Origin: Bacteroidota bacterium
GTDB lineage: Bacteria > Bacteroidota > Bacteroidia > UBA8524
Length of the DNA: 64,000 nt
Assembly: GCA_016124735.1 (NCBI GenBank)
Contig: WGMZ01000038.1
Location: 1-64,000 of the forward strand
Reading direction: 5' to 3'
The notes under the pieces were generated by a model. It made no database searches. It was not told where the DNA came from and worked only from the letters and a program-made list of their open reading frames with translations. The translations under genes were made by a program, and so were the position numbers. Every line of letters begins with the position of its first letter. Position 1 is the first letter of the stretch. Below are positions 34,811 to 45,085 of this stretch, piece after piece.

Positions 34811-35833
34811 ATGAAACAAAAAATTCTATTCTCTCTTATTTTCCTATCCATCGTCATTGTAACCAACGGGCAATCCTATTTGGGAAATCCACATGATTTT
34901 AACCGCAGTCTGATTAATTGGGTGAATCAGGATAAAGACAGGGCTATGAAAGCTGGGATTGCCAGTCGTAGCCTGGTAATTCATGAAAATAAAAAGGATG
35001 GACAACTGAATTCATCTCGAATAAAAGCCCGTTACTTCTATAACGAATACGGTCAAATTATTCGAGAAGAATATTTTTCAAAAAACGGGAAAATTGACAG
35101 CAGATTGGAATACGACTACAACGAGCTGCATCAGGTAATTGCCAAACGTCATTATTCCGGATTATCAACCCTACCCTCTTATTCTTGGAAGATAGCCTAT
35201 CATAATGATACACTCATTTCTTCCATCTCCAGTTTGAGCTCAAAAGGGAAACAGTATTGGGGCTATCACTACTTCTATAATAACAACAACCAAATTATTG
35301 AACAGAGGGAGTATAAAAAAGCAAAGTTAAAAGGTCGAATTGAGTACGATTATTATGGTGACATGACCAAAAAGGAAGTGCGTTATTATACTGACAGTTT
35401 GAAGCTAAAAAAAACCTTTCGTTATGATTGCGGTATTGGAAATTCATTATTAAAAGAGAAGCAGAAAGATACCCTCACTCAGTGTACGCGAAAGGAAGAA
35501 TTAGCAGACAGTACATTTCGGGAAATTCGGGAAATCAGAGATAGCAAGGGCCGCATCCTGCGTTCAGTGTACGATTACAATCCCAAATTCCATTGGACAG
35601 AATCCCGCCATTACGATGCGCATAACAATTTAAAATATGTTATCCGGAGGGAAATGCAGGATGACGGGAAAGAAAAAGTTACCTATACCCGCTTTTGGAG
35701 AAAAAATAATAAGCGAACTTATGTAACACGCTTATCGAAAGACAATTTTGGATTTGAAATTTATGAAATTGAAAAAAAAGGAAAAGTAAGACGCAGCTAT
35801 TCCAACGCTTTTACTCTCTTTACAAAAAAATAA
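34811..35833 (+). CDS. Secreted protein with YD-like tyrosine-rich repeats
   Basis: A 340-residue exported protein of unknown function. The signal peptide (1-20) ends VTNGQ. Most of the rest is a chain of short degenerate repeats of the type Y-x-Y-N-x-x-G-x-I, for example ARYFYNEYGQIIREEYF, LEYDYNELHQVI, YHYFYNNNNQIIEQREY, IEYDYYGDMTKKE. This recalls YD/RHS repeats, which bind carbohydrate or form a beta shell. No RHS core or toxin domain is present. It lies 100 bp before the second ECF sigma gene in the same direction, so it may be part of that regulon. Confidence 0.75.
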   Translation: MKQKILFSLIFLSIVIVTNGQSYLGNPHDFNRSLINWVNQDKDRAMKAGIASRSLVIHENKKDGQLNSSRIKARYFYNEYGQIIREEYFSKNGKIDSRLEYDYNELHQVIAKRHYSGLSTLPSYSWKIAYHNDTLISSISSLSSKGKQYWGYHYFYNNNNQIIEQREYKKAKLKGRIEYDYYGDMTKKEVRYYTDSLKLKKTFRYDCGIGNSLLKEKQKDTLTQCTRKEELADSTFREIREIRDSKGRILRSVYDYNPKFHWTESRHYDAHNNLKYVIRREMQDDGKEKVTYTRFWRKNNKRTYVTRLSKDNFGFEIYEIEKKGKVRRSYSNAFTLFTKK

Positions 35834-35934
35834 TTTCCTCCTATCCAACCATGGGTCAGGTTTTTGCGTTTGATACAACGAAAATGCATTGACAAGCGTC
35901 TTAGGATAAAAGGGAACGACCAAAACCAGTCCGC

Positions 35935-36504
35935 ATGCGTGACGAAATCTCATTGATAAAAGCCTGCATCAAGCAGAATCGGGCAGCTCAGCAAAAATTG
36001 TATGAGTTGTACGCCCCAAAAATGTTAGGGGTTTGTTTCCGGTATGCCTCATCAAGAGAAGAAGCAGAAGACATGCTTCAGGAAGGTTTTATTCGGGTCT
36101 TCTCTAAACTGGATTCATTTCGATTCCAGGGATCCTTCGAAGGATGGTTACGGCGTATTATCGTCAACACTGCCATCAACATCATCCGCAAATACCAGAA
36201 TCTGAAATACGAATGCGATATAGATGATGCAGAATATACTCCCGCAGCTTCGGGGGATGTGATTGCGTCCATGTACAGTAGAGAGGTAATTGACATGGTA
36301 AGAGATTTACCAAATGGTTACCGAACCGTTTTAAATCTATACGCAATCGAAGGCTACTCGCACAAGGAGATTGCGGAAATGTTAGGAATTAATGAAAGCA
36401 GTTCTCGATCTCAGTACACCCGCGCTAAAGCCTTGTTGGCTAAACGATTGGAGAAGATCGAGTCGTTTGGTTTAACAAATAATGTCAAAGTTTCGCATCC
36501 ATAG
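35935..36504 (+). CDS. ECF-type RNA polymerase sigma factor (module B)
   Basis: A 189-residue ECF sigma-70 factor. Region 2 is KLYELYAPKMLGVCFRYASSREEAEDMLQEGFIRVFSKLDSFR, then GSFEGWLRRIIVNTAINIIRK; region 4 is GYSHKEIAEMLGINESSSRSQYTRAKALL. Sequence and order closely match the sigma gene at 2764, including DLPNGYRTVLNLYAIEGYSHKEI against MPEGYRMVFNLYAIEGYTHKDI. The next gene overlaps by 23 nt and encodes the likely anti-sigma partner. The two modules are therefore paralogous. Confidence 0.92.
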   Translation: MRDEISLIKACIKQNRAAQQKLYELYAPKMLGVCFRYASSREEAEDMLQEGFIRVFSKLDSFRFQGSFEGWLRRIIVNTAINIIRKYQNLKYECDIDDAEYTPAASGDVIASMYSREVIDMVRDLPNGYRTVLNLYAIEGYSHKEIAEMLGINESSSRSQYTRAKALLAKRLEKIESFGLTNNVKVSHP

Positions 36505-37735
36505 ATCTTTTGAGGAAGAGTTGGCTAAGAAAGCCAATGAATTTTCCATGCAGCCAAGCGCAGGAAGCTGGTCTCGCATTGATCAGGGTGTGCAAGAAAC
36601 TATCTTCACCAAACGCTTATGGAAGTTTACCGGATTGGGAAGTGGTTTGGCTCTGGTCATTGCATTCTTCGTTTACAGCACTTATTTCAACAGTGAAGAA
36701 TCATTACGGGCAGAAGACGATCAAGAGATTACTTCTCTCTTTACAAATCCGGTTCCGGCATCTGTCGCTACGCCTGTAAATCCGGTTCCGGCAGAATTAG
36801 ATAAATCTCAAAACCGGGAAGAACGGTTGAACATTTCTTCAGATAAGAACATTAGCCAGTATACAAGGAGCCTGCCCTCTTTTAACAGACCCGAAAAAGT
36901 CGTGGAAGAGCATTTGGATCAAGCTAAAACCATTGGAATAGCTCCGAAGAATTTGAGAATCAATCTTGATAAAAAAGAAGAAAACCTGATTCTGAAAAAA
37001 CGGGTAAAAACTCCATTGCTTCCAAAAGATGGATGGAACATTCAGGCTTCGTTTACTCCAGTTTATGCCTACCGTAGTTTAAATGCCAAGATTGATGAAG
37101 CCAAGCCACTTGAAAACAAGAAAAACGAACTGGATAAGGGCATTACGTCTTTCAATGCCAGTGTAATGGCCCGATACCATTTTACAAACAAATTCTCTGT
37201 GGCCTTTGGAGTAACTTATAGCCAATTTGGTGAAGTGATTGGCATAGGTCCTAAGCGTCAGAATCCGGTTTACGATGCCATGGCTCTTGAATACGGTTAT
37301 AACCCGAACAACATGCGCACACCCGGAAACGCCAACAGCTATACCAATCGCTACCACTATTTGCAGGTTCCTGTCATGGTTTATATGAAAAATCCTTTGG
37401 GAAACTCCCGGTTTAGTTTAAGCAGCGGGCTCGGTATTTCTCTCGGATATTTATTGTCTCAAAAAAGCATGGTATACGACTACCGTGTAGAGCATTATGT
37501 GGAAAACAAGAATTTCCTGAGGAACTACAATGCAATGGCTCATGCTCAGGCTCTGCTGGAATATAGTGTCAATACTCGTTGGACTGTCCAAGCCGGTCCT
37601 CAGTTAAATTATAGCTTAGTCTCTACCTATCAGAACTATTACACCATCAGTCAACATCAATACAGCGTCGGGATGAGTTTCGGCCTTCAATGGAAGGTAT
37701 TCCGCTTCGATAAAAGAAGAGGCGTGAAGCTCTGA
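36482..37735 (+). CDS. Putative dual membrane-spanning anti-sigma factor (module B)
   Basis: A 417-residue protein built like the one at 3308. The cytoplasmic N terminus (about 1-45) carries GSWSRI, matching the W-x-x-I seen in module A. One transmembrane helix follows (about 46-68, FTGLGSGLALVIAFFVYSTYF), then a polar linker (about 70-180) and a C-terminal beta-rich region (about 183-417) with strands such as FNASVMARYHFTNKFSVAFGVTYSQF, resembling an outer-membrane barrel. The 23-nt overlap with the sigma gene implies coupled synthesis. Anti-sigma function is inferred from architecture and position. The barrel has no recognisable enzyme motif. Confidence 0.65.
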   Translation: MSKFRIHRSFEEELAKKANEFSMQPSAGSWSRIDQGVQETIFTKRLWKFTGLGSGLALVIAFFVYSTYFNSEESLRAEDDQEITSLFTNPVPASVATPVNPVPAELDKSQNREERLNISSDKNISQYTRSLPSFNRPEKVVEEHLDQAKTIGIAPKNLRINLDKKEENLILKKRVKTPLLPKDGWNIQASFTPVYAYRSLNAKIDEAKPLENKKNELDKGITSFNASVMARYHFTNKFSVAFGVTYSQFGEVIGIGPKRQNPVYDAMALEYGYNPNNMRTPGNANSYTNRYHYLQVPVMVYMKNPLGNSRFSLSSGLGISLGYLLSQKSMVYDYRVEHYVENKNFLRNYNAMAHAQALLEYSVNTRWTVQAGPQLNYSLVSTYQNYYTISQHQYSVGMSFGLQWKVFRFDKRRGVKL

Positions 37736-37786
37736 AACTTTTTATTTTTAATTATACACAAGTCCCGACAGGACCCAATTAATCCC

Positions 37787-37794
37787 TACCTTTG
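37787..37794 (+). promoter_or_regulatory. -7 box before pyrG
   Basis: TACCTTTG lies 26 nt before the pyrG ATG. No obvious -33 element, only AT-rich sequence. Confidence 0.45.
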
Positions 37795-37820
37795 CGTCCC
37801 GTAGGCGAACAAAGGTCATC

Positions 37821-39440
37821 ATGTCAAAAACCAAGTATGTTTTCGTTACGGGAGGGGTTACTTCTTCCCTCGGAAAAGGAATTATTTCAGCTTCACTGGC
37901 AAAGCTTCTTCAAGCCAGAGGATATCGTGTCACTATTCAGAAATTCGATCCCTATATCAATGTGGATCCAGGCACAATGAATCCATACGAGCACGGAGAA
38001 TGTTACGTAACCGACGATGGAGCCGAAACAGATCTTGACCTCGGTCACTACGAGCGTTTTCTGGGCATCCGTACCTCGCAGGCGAACAATGTAACAACGG
38101 GTAGAATATATCAAACTGTTATTGACCTCGAGCGCCAGGGACATTATCTGGGAAAAACGGTTCAGGTGGTTCCTCACATCACAGATGAGATAAAAAGGAG
38201 AATATTATTGCTTGGAGATACCGGCGATTACGATATCGTAATTACCGAGTTAGGCGGAACAGTTGGCGACATAGAATCTCTGCCTTTCATTGAGGCCGTT
38301 CGTCAAATCATTTGGGAAAAAGAAGAACAAGAATGTGCGGTAATTCACCTGACGCTGGTGCCCTACCTCAATGCGGCCAAAGAATTAAAAACTAAGCCTA
38401 CCCAACACTCTGTTAAAACGATGTTGGAATATGGTGTGCAGCCGGATGTACTGGTTTGTCGCACCGAACATGCATTGGGGACTGAATTGCGTAAAAAAAT
38501 TGCTCTTTTCTGTAATATCAAGTCTACTGCGGTGATTGAATCCATTGACGTAGAAACGATTTATGATGTGCCATTGAAAATGCAAAAGGAAAAGCTCGAT
38601 AAAGTGGTACTGGCCCATTTGAAGCTTTCTTCGAAAGTAGATCCGGATCTCGAAAGTTGGAAAGAATTCCTATGGCGATTGAAAAATCCAAAACAGGAAG
38701 TCAATATTGGAATCGTAGGAAAATATGTGGAATTGCCCGATGCATATAAGTCCATTGCTGAAGCATTCATTCATGCCGGCTCCGAAAATGAAACCAAGGT
38801 AAAAGTGCATTATATCCATTCCGAAATGTTGAATGAGGACAATGTAGAAGCCAAAATTAAGGGCATGGATGGCATTTTGGTTGCGCCAGGTTTTGGAGAA
38901 CGAGGGATTGAAGGGAAAATTGCTACCATTAAATATGTTCGTGAAAACAATATTCCTTTCTTCGGAATTTGTCTGGGGATGCAATGCGCCGTGGTAGAGT
39001 TCGCCAGGAATATGGTGAATTTACCCGATGCTGCTTCGACTGAAATGAATCCGGAGACAAGCAACCCCGTTATTGACATGATGGAAGAACAAAAATCCAT
39101 CACAAAAAAAGGAGGAACCATGCGTCTGGGTGCCTATCCATGTCAACTGAGCAAAGGCAGCAAAGCCTATCAGGCCTATGGGAAAACTAAAATCGATGAG
39201 CGCCATCGCCATCGTTACGAGTTCAATAACCATTACAAAGAGGCATTTGAAAATGCAGGGATGAATTGTACGGGTATCAACCCTGAATCGCATTTGGTTG
39301 AGATTGTCGAGATTCCTTCACATCCATGGTTCGTTGGAGTTCAATTCCATCCGGAATACCGTTCTACTGTTGATAACCCTCATCCATTGTTCGTTCGTTT
39401 CGTGAAAGCTTCTGCCGAATACGCTGCGAAAAACAATTAA
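37821..39440 (+). CDS. pyrG: CTP synthase
   Basis: PyrG aminates UTP to CTP with glutamine and ATP. The 539-residue protein has the N-terminal synthase domain ([27 protein letters not shown], residues 3-29; then [38 protein letters not shown]). The C-terminal class I glutamine amidotransferase domain has catalytic Cys384 in GICLGMQC and the His/Glu pair in [10 protein letters not shown]. Normal in length. Its stop abuts that of rodA on the other strand with no spacer. Confidence 0.97.
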   Translation: MSKTKYVFVTGGVTSSLGKGIISASLAKLLQARGYRVTIQKFDPYINVDPGTMNPYEHGECYVTDDGAETDLDLGHYERFLGIRTSQANNVTTGRIYQTVIDLERQGHYLGKTVQVVPHITDEIKRRILLLGDTGDYDIVITELGGTVGDIESLPFIEAVRQIIWEKEEQECAVIHLTLVPYLNAAKELKTKPTQHSVKTMLEYGVQPDVLVCRTEHALGTELRKKIALFCNIKSTAVIESIDVETIYDVPLKMQKEKLDKVVLAHLKLSSKVDPDLESWKEFLWRLKNPKQEVNIGIVGKYVELPDAYKSIAEAFIHAGSENETKVKVHYIHSEMLNEDNVEAKIKGMDGILVAPGFGERGIEGKIATIKYVRENNIPFFGICLGMQCAVVEFARNMVNLPDAASTEMNPETSNPVIDMMEEQKSITKKGGTMRLGAYPCQLSKGSKAYQAYGKTKIDERHRHRYEFNNHYKEAFENAGMNCTGINPESHLVEIVEIPSHPWFVGVQFHPEYRSTVDNPHPLFVRFVKASAEYAAKNN

Positions 39441-40715
39441 TTAATCATTCAGACTCTGCATTTCATTTACCCTGTTGGAATCCAGCTTCAACAGGGTAAA
39501 TAGAAGTATGGTGAATCCTAACAGGCTCGACCCGCCATAACTGAAAAATGGCAATGGAATGCCTATCACTGGCATTAAGCCTATGGTCATGCCTATATTG
39601 ATGGTAAAATGAATAAATAAGATGCAAGCGACGCTATAGGCATAAATCCGACTGAACTTATTCTTCTGTCGCTCGGCAATGCGCACCAGGCGAATCATCA
39701 GAATCACAAACATCAATACCACGCCTCCTGCCCCGATAAAACCATATTCCTCCCCAACAGTGCAGTAGATAAAATCTGTAGATTGTTCCGGAACATAGTC
39801 GTAACGTGTCTGGGTTCCGTTCAGAAAACCTTGTCCGAATAAGCCCCCGGATCCAATAGCAATTTTCGACTGCCGAACATTGTAATCATCTCCGCCCTTT
39901 CCAAAAAGTACATTTATCCTGGCCCTTTGATGATCCTGCAGCACTTCATTGAACACATAGTCGACCGATACAACAACGAGGATAGAAAAAATCAAAGCTC
40001 CGATAATAACGATCAAAAACTGACGGTTCTTCCAGGTAAAAATGCTCAACAATGCCGCAATACCGCACAAGATATAGATGATTAATATTTTGTCTACCAG
40101 AAGTGCCAGAATAAACAAGATGGCCACATGAAATCCCAATGCTATGATCCAACTTGGCAATCCCTCCCTGTACAATACCAGAAAAAATGCCAGAAACACC
40201 AAAGCCGAGCCTGTATCGTTTTGAAGGAGAACCAACAACATGGGTAATCCAATGATTCCAAAGGATATTAGTTTGACGCGCAGTTCCTTAAAATTGACGC
40301 CGTATCTGCTCAGGTATTTTGCCAGGGTTAATGCAGTGGCATACTTTGCCAACTCTACCGGTTGAAATTTAAAACCACCGATAGCAAACCAGGATTTTGC
40401 ACCTTTTGTTTCTGCCCCGATAAATATTACGACAATGCAAAGGAAAATTGCCATTCCATAGAAACCATAAGCGAATGCTGAATAAAACTTGGCATCAATA
40501 ATCAGTATGGCAATTCCTATCACCAGGCTGAGTCCAATAAACATCATCTGACGTCCATAGCTCTGGCTTAAATCAAACATACTAGCATTGCTTGGGTTGA
40601 ATACCGCAGAATAAATGGCCATCCAGCCAAATAGTACCATGGCCAGGTATTGCAGAATGGTTAACCAGTCCAATCCGCCAGTTTCAAAGGATTCCTTAGT
40701 GCGATACCGGCTCAT
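39441..40715 (-). CDS. rodA: Rod-shape SEDS peptidoglycan glycosyltransferase
   Basis: RodA polymerises lipid II into glycan strands during side-wall growth and pairs with PBP2. The 424-residue protein has about ten transmembrane helices. SEDS motifs are seen: GAKSWFAIGGFKFQPVELAKYA near residue 108, LLQNDTGSALVF near residue 160, and the C-terminal GIPLPFFSYGGSSLLG. It is last in the mreB-mreC-mreD-mrdA-rodA operon and overlaps mrdA by 20 nt. Confidence 0.95.
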   Translation of the reverse strand: MSRYRTKESFETGGLDWLTILQYLAMVLFGWMAIYSAVFNPSNASMFDLSQSYGRQMMFIGLSLVIGIAILIIDAKFYSAFAYGFYGMAIFLCIVVIFIGAETKGAKSWFAIGGFKFQPVELAKYATALTLAKYLSRYGVNFKELRVKLISFGIIGLPMLLVLLQNDTGSALVFLAFFLVLYREGLPSWIIALGFHVAILFILALLVDKILIIYILCGIAALLSIFTWKNRQFLIVIIGALIFSILVVVSVDYVFNEVLQDHQRARINVLFGKGGDDYNVRQSKIAIGSGGLFGQGFLNGTQTRYDYVPEQSTDFIYCTVGEEYGFIGAGGVVLMFVILMIRLVRIAERQKNKFSRIYAYSVACILFIHFTINIGMTIGLMPVIGIPLPFFSYGGSSLLGFTILLFTLLKLDSNRVNEMQSLND

Positions 40716-42540
40716 TTGTCGTTTTCTGGTGTACTAAATCTGCATTAAGCATTCGGTCTTCCAAATACTTTCTTTTGATCTGCTCTCTTTCCGGGAACAG
40801 ATACCTTTCTATCATTAAACTGGCAATAGGGGCTGCCCATTGAGAGCCATAGCCTGAATTTTCTACTACCACGGCAATGGCGATTTTGGGGTTCTCTTTG
40901 GGGGCAAAGGCAAAGAAAATAGAATGGTCTTTTCCATGAGGGTTCTGAGCCGTACCGGTTTTACCACATACTTCAACGCTGTCTATTTGAGCCACCCGCG
41001 CCGTTCCACTTTTCACTACATCTGCCATACCTTCAATCACAATTGGAAAATATTTCGGATCTACTGAACAATTATGGCTTTCAAAACGAGGGCCTGTCTT
41101 TCCCAAAGAGTCAACATATTTCAATACATGAGGCGTGATATAATATCCTCTGTTGGCTATGATTGCCATTACATTGGCCATTTGAAGTGGTGTTACACCC
41201 AATTCTCCCTGACCAATAGCCAGAGAGATGATGGTTGAGCCTTTCCATCCTCCCTTTCCATAAATCCTGTTGTAGTAATCCGATTTTTTCAGAATCCCTT
41301 TGGCTTCGCCGTACAGATCGATTCCTAACTTAGTTCCAATGCCAAATGATTGCAGGTGTTTGTACCAGTTGTTATAACTCTCTTCGAACGTGCTGAACTT
41401 TCTTTGATCCACTATGCTGCGAAAAACATAGCAGAAATATGGGTTACAGGAATGCATCAAGGCTCCCCGCAATTCCAAGGGTGACGGATGTCCGTGGCTG
41501 CATTTCACAGTATGTCCTCCTACCCGGTAGCCACCTCCGCAAGGATATCTGGTGCCGGGATGCAACACCCCTTCTTGCTGAGCTATTAATGAACTTATCG
41601 CTTTGAAAATAGAACCAGGAGGATAGGGTGCATTCAAGGGCCTGTTGAACATGGGCTTCAGCGGATCATGCATCAATTCAACAAAATTATTTCCGCGCTC
41701 CCTGCCAATAAGCAGGTTTGGATCATAAGATGGTGAAGAAATCAGAGCGAGTATTTCTCCCGTGGCCGGCTCGATAGCCACCACACTTCCAATTTTTCCA
41801 CCCATTAGTGCCTCACCGTAATGCTGCAAATCAGCGTCCAGAGTCGTATAGATGCTGGAACCGGTAATGGCGGCCGTGTCATATGCTCCATCGAAATATG
41901 GACCCACTGTTCGGTTTCTTACATCGACTATGATGTTTTTCACTCCTTTGGTGCCTCGCAACAATTCTTCGTAGCTTCTTTCAATCCCGGAAATCCCCGT
42001 GTATTCACCTTGCCGGTAATACCCATTTGAGTTGGCGATGATTTGGTCGTTTACCTCTCCAATGCTTCCAAGAATATGTGCTGCACTTTTCGTCTTATAC
42101 CTTCGGTCCGTTCGAACCTCCACATAAAAGCCAGAAAATTCAAACAGATGTTCCTGAAATCGCGAATAAGTCAGGGCCGAGATTTGTTTTTCGAATACGG
42201 AGCTTCTGTAAGGATTGACCTTACAGGCTTCCATCTTCCGGTTAAAGGATTCTTTGTCAATCTTTAAAAGACGACAGAACTCAGCAGTATCCAGGTCTTT
42301 TACCTGCCGGGGTACAACCATTAAATCGAAGGTGGCATCGTTGTATACCAGCAATTTCCCGCTCCGGTCGTATATCAATCCCCGGGGAGGAAACTGAACA
42401 ACCTTTTTCAGAAAGTTATCCTTAGACAGGCTTTTGTATCGATCGTCCAATACCTGTATCGAAAACAGCCTTCCGATAAAGGCCACTCCGACCAACGAAA
42501 AAAGTATATAATAAAACCACTGTCTCTTTCTGTTTCCCAT
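40696..42540 (-). CDS. mrdA: Penicillin-binding protein 2, elongation transpeptidase
   Basis: A 614-residue class B PBP that cross-links side-wall peptidoglycan with RodA. One N-terminal transmembrane anchor (about 8-28) is followed by the PBP dimer region beginning PPRGLIYDRSGKLL. The transpeptidase domain has all three active-site motifs: S310-I-F-K313 (PPGSIFKA), S364-C-N366, and K527-T-G529 (CGKTGTAQNP). The gene overlaps rodA by 20 nt and touches mreD by one base, within the cell-shape operon. Confidence 0.96.
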   Translation of the reverse strand: MGNRKRQWFYYILFSLVGVAFIGRLFSIQVLDDRYKSLSKDNFLKKVVQFPPRGLIYDRSGKLLVYNDATFDLMVVPRQVKDLDTAEFCRLLKIDKESFNRKMEACKVNPYRSSVFEKQISALTYSRFQEHLFEFSGFYVEVRTDRRYKTKSAAHILGSIGEVNDQIIANSNGYYRQGEYTGISGIERSYEELLRGTKGVKNIIVDVRNRTVGPYFDGAYDTAAITGSSIYTTLDADLQHYGEALMGGKIGSVVAIEPATGEILALISSPSYDPNLLIGRERGNNFVELMHDPLKPMFNRPLNAPYPPGSIFKAISSLIAQQEGVLHPGTRYPCGGGYRVGGHTVKCSHGHPSPLELRGALMHSCNPYFCYVFRSIVDQRKFSTFEESYNNWYKHLQSFGIGTKLGIDLYGEAKGILKKSDYYNRIYGKGGWKGSTIISLAIGQGELGVTPLQMANVMAIIANRGYYITPHVLKYVDSLGKTGPRFESHNCSVDPKYFPIVIEGMADVVKSGTARVAQIDSVEVCGKTGTAQNPHGKDHSIFFAFAPKENPKIAIAVVVENSGYGSQWAAPIASLMIERYLFPEREQIKRKYLEDRMLNADLVHQKTTNEPVSH

Positions 42541-43064
42541 TATTCCCCCTTCCTCGTCCGGTAAAACAAAAGTTGGAACAACAAAATTAAGCTAAGTGAG
42601 ACAGCTCCGCTCAAAACAGCAGATAAGATATTTTGAATTATGTAGCGAAAACTGAAACTTTCAATGAATGCATAAAGCAAATGATAACTCAGGCACATAA
42701 TGGCTGCATAGAGAATAAACCATCGATATCCCATGGTAATAAGTCCCGGCTCTACCCCTGATTCAATCACGTCTATATGAGCAAAAGCCCGGATATAATA
42801 AATCCGCACAAAAGACATTGTCAATAATGCGGTGCTATTAAAGCCCGCTGAATTATTAAACATGTCGAGCATCAATCCTCCCAAAAACGCTATCAGCATT
42901 GTTGGGAACGGCTTCATGTTGATTGGCAGGGTTATGAAAAACAGAATCAGAATATTTGGCTGAATCAAAGTGTCAATATTCAATTTGCCAATCACGAATA
43001 CCTGAAGCAACAAGAGGAATAAGAATCGAAAGATATACCTGATAATACTAAGGAGCATTTTCAT
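42540..43064 (-). CDS. mreD: Rod shape-determining protein MreD
   Basis: A 174-residue inner-membrane protein with about five hydrophobic helices and few charges, of the MreD type. Segments such as NILILFFITLPINMKPFPTMLIAFLGGLMLDMFNNSAG fit the family. MreD links MreC and the PBP2-RodA synthase. Sequence conservation in this family is low, so position between mreC (17-nt overlap) and mrdA (1-base overlap) carries much of the assignment. Confidence 0.88.
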   Translation of the reverse strand: MKMLLSIIRYIFRFLFLLLLQVFVIGKLNIDTLIQPNILILFFITLPINMKPFPTMLIAFLGGLMLDMFNNSAGFNSTALLTMSFVRIYYIRAFAHIDVIESGVEPGLITMGYRWFILYAAIMCLSYHLLYAFIESFSFRYIIQNILSAVLSGAVSLSLILLFQLLFYRTRKGE

Positions 43065-43893
43065 CCTCCTTTCTTGTATCCTCTTCCAATCCTAATATTT
43101 CATCTTTCATGAGATTTTGGACGATATAAACAGACCTCAATTGAGTAAAATCTGTCGCCAGTGAAAGTTCAATATCATAGAAATTATTGCCGGGTTCCAG
43201 ATGGATACTCTCAATGGTTCCGATAGGAATATTTTCGGGGTAATATTCGGTATATCCGGAAGTGTATACTTTCTGACCCACATTCACGGGAACAAACTGG
43301 TTCACCGTAGTCAGTTGGGCCCGTTTAAAGGATTCACCATTCCACATCACCGTTCCAAAATAGATTGAGGTATCAATCTTTGGAGATATTTTGGTATTTC
43401 TGTTCAAGAGGCTCATTACTGTACAGAAATGATCCGAAACTTCTACTACCACTCCTACCACCCCTGAATCGCAAATTACTCCCTGATCCTTTCGCACACC
43501 ATGCCGCGAGCCGCGATTGAGCGTAATATAATTGTATTTTTTATCGACCGAATTGTTTATTACCTGCGCATCAATGTACTGGTATTGTTGCTTGTAAATG
43601 GAATCATCCACCTGTACGGCAGAAATCGTATCCACATAATACGAATCGCGCATCCGGTTTTTAAGCATGGCATTTTCGGCGAGCAAGGCTTCATTTTCAT
43701 CTTTTAGATGGAAATAATCTCTGATTCCGCTCACAAGGGTGAAAAGTTCCCCGGAAATATTGTTCGCCGAATTAATGAATGCAGAACGCTGATAGCGGTT
43801 ATTGCTTATGAGAATAAAAACCGAGAAAGCAAAAAATAACAGGAATACAAAAAAGACATAGTAACGCTGAATGAAAATAATTAGGTTACGCAT
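43048..43893 (-). CDS. mreC: Rod shape-determining protein MreC
   Basis: A 281-residue bitopic protein. A transmembrane helix (about 8-28) is followed by a coiled-coil stretch (about 60-90) and the periplasmic beta domain, where TLNRGSRHGVRKDQGVICDSGVVGVVVEVS is the most recognisable part. MreC activates PBP2 in the elongasome. It lies 11 bp after mreB and overlaps mreD by 17 nt. Confidence 0.94.
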   Translation of the reverse strand: MRNLIIFIQRYYVFFVFLLFFAFSVFILISNNRYQRSAFINSANNISGELFTLVSGIRDYFHLKDENEALLAENAMLKNRMRDSYYVDTISAVQVDDSIYKQQYQYIDAQVINNSVDKKYNYITLNRGSRHGVRKDQGVICDSGVVGVVVEVSDHFCTVMSLLNRNTKISPKIDTSIYFGTVMWNGESFKRAQLTTVNQFVPVNVGQKVYTSGYTEYYPENIPIGTIESIHLEPGNNFYDIELSLATDFTQLRSVYIVQNLMKDEILGLEEDTRKEDENAP

Positions 43894-43904
43894 GTGCTTC
43901 TAAA

Positions 43905-44927
43905 TCATGTCATGAGGAATTTGAAATTATGGATGTTTTTCAACGCAATACCTGTACCACGCACTACTGCTCTAAGGGGATCATCGGCCACATAAACCGG
44001 CAACTTTGTTTTGGCTGAAATTCGTTTATCCAATCCTCTCAGCAAAGCTCCACCCCCAGTCAGATACAGACCTGTTTGATAAATATCAGCAGATAATTCG
44101 GGAGGCGTCAATTCCAATGCACGCAGGATGGCTTCTTCTATTTTAGAGATGGATTTATCCAGAGCCAATGCAATTTCTGAATAGGAAACTGTAATTTGTT
44201 TCGGAATTCCTGTCATGAGATCGCGACCGTTTACTGCATAATCTTCCGGAGGATTATCCAAATCAGGCAAGGCCGCTCCCACTTCAATCTTGATTCTTTC
44301 AGCCGAACGCTCGCCAATCAACAGGTTGTGTTGACGACGCATGTATTCCAGAATATCCAGGGTAAATTCATCCCCAGCCACACGAATGGATTCATCGCAA
44401 ACAATACCGCCCAGGGCTATAACTGCAATTTCCGTTGTACCGCCGCCTATGTCGATGATCATGTTACCCATCGGTTCACTTACATCGATACCGATACCGA
44501 TAGCTGCCGCCATCGGCTCGTGGATAAGGTATACTTCTTTGGAACCTGCACGCTCTGCCGAATCGCGAACGGCACGTTTTTCTACTTCTGTAATTCCGGA
44601 TGGGATACAAATTACCATCCGAAGCTGCGGGGAAAATAGTCGTTTACCGGGATTGATCATGCGGATCATTCCACGAATCATCTGCTCTGCTGCGTTAAAA
44701 TCAGCAATTACACCATCTTTAAGCGGACGAATGGTTTTGATGTCTTCATGCACTTTCCCGTGCATTTGCATGGCCTGATGACCAATAGCAATAACCTGAT
44801 TGGTGGTTCTGTTAATCGCAATGATGGACGGCTGATCCACTACTACTTTGTCTTTATGAATGATTAACGTGTTGGCGGTTCCCAAATCTATCGCCAACTC
44901 CTGCACCAAAAAATTGAACATTCCCAT
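43905..44927 (-). CDS. mreB: Actin-like cell shape protein MreB
   Basis: A 340-residue actin homologue forming membrane-bound filaments that guide side-wall synthesis. ATP-binding motifs are present: DLGTANTLI near residue 15 (phosphate 1), MIDIGGGTTEIAVI near residue 160 (phosphate 2), and YLTGGGALLRGLD near residue 290 (adenosine). The amphipathic N-terminal start MGMFNFL is consistent with membrane association. It is first in the operon; the 158-bp gap to purH upstream should hold the promoter, with GTATTTTG as a near match to the -7 box. Confidence 0.97.
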   Translation of the reverse strand: MGMFNFLVQELAIDLGTANTLIIHKDKVVVDQPSIIAINRTTNQVIAIGHQAMQMHGKVHEDIKTIRPLKDGVIADFNAAEQMIRGMIRMINPGKRLFSPQLRMVICIPSGITEVEKRAVRDSAERAGSKEVYLIHEPMAAAIGIGIDVSEPMGNMIIDIGGGTTEIAVIALGGIVCDESIRVAGDEFTLDILEYMRRQHNLLIGERSAERIKIEVGAALPDLDNPPEDYAVNGRDLMTGIPKQITVSYSEIALALDKSISKIEEAILRALELTPPELSADIYQTGLYLTGGGALLRGLDKRISAKTKLPVYVADDPLRAVVRGTGIALKNIHNFKFLMT

Positions 44928-45085
44928 TATCCGTTCCCCAGTAAAATGAAGGTCTACCTATATTTCCCGCAAAATACCAATAGTTTACAATCTAATTCCA
45001 CTGCCCGTGGATTTTTTTTCACGATTTAAAAGGAAATCCCCATGGATGTAAACTACTGGGTAGGCCAAAACCGACCACTGAAAGT

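Noticed and set aside
44196..44778. Overlapping frames opposite mreB
   Set aside because: mreB is certain on the other strand, and these show no protein-like pattern.
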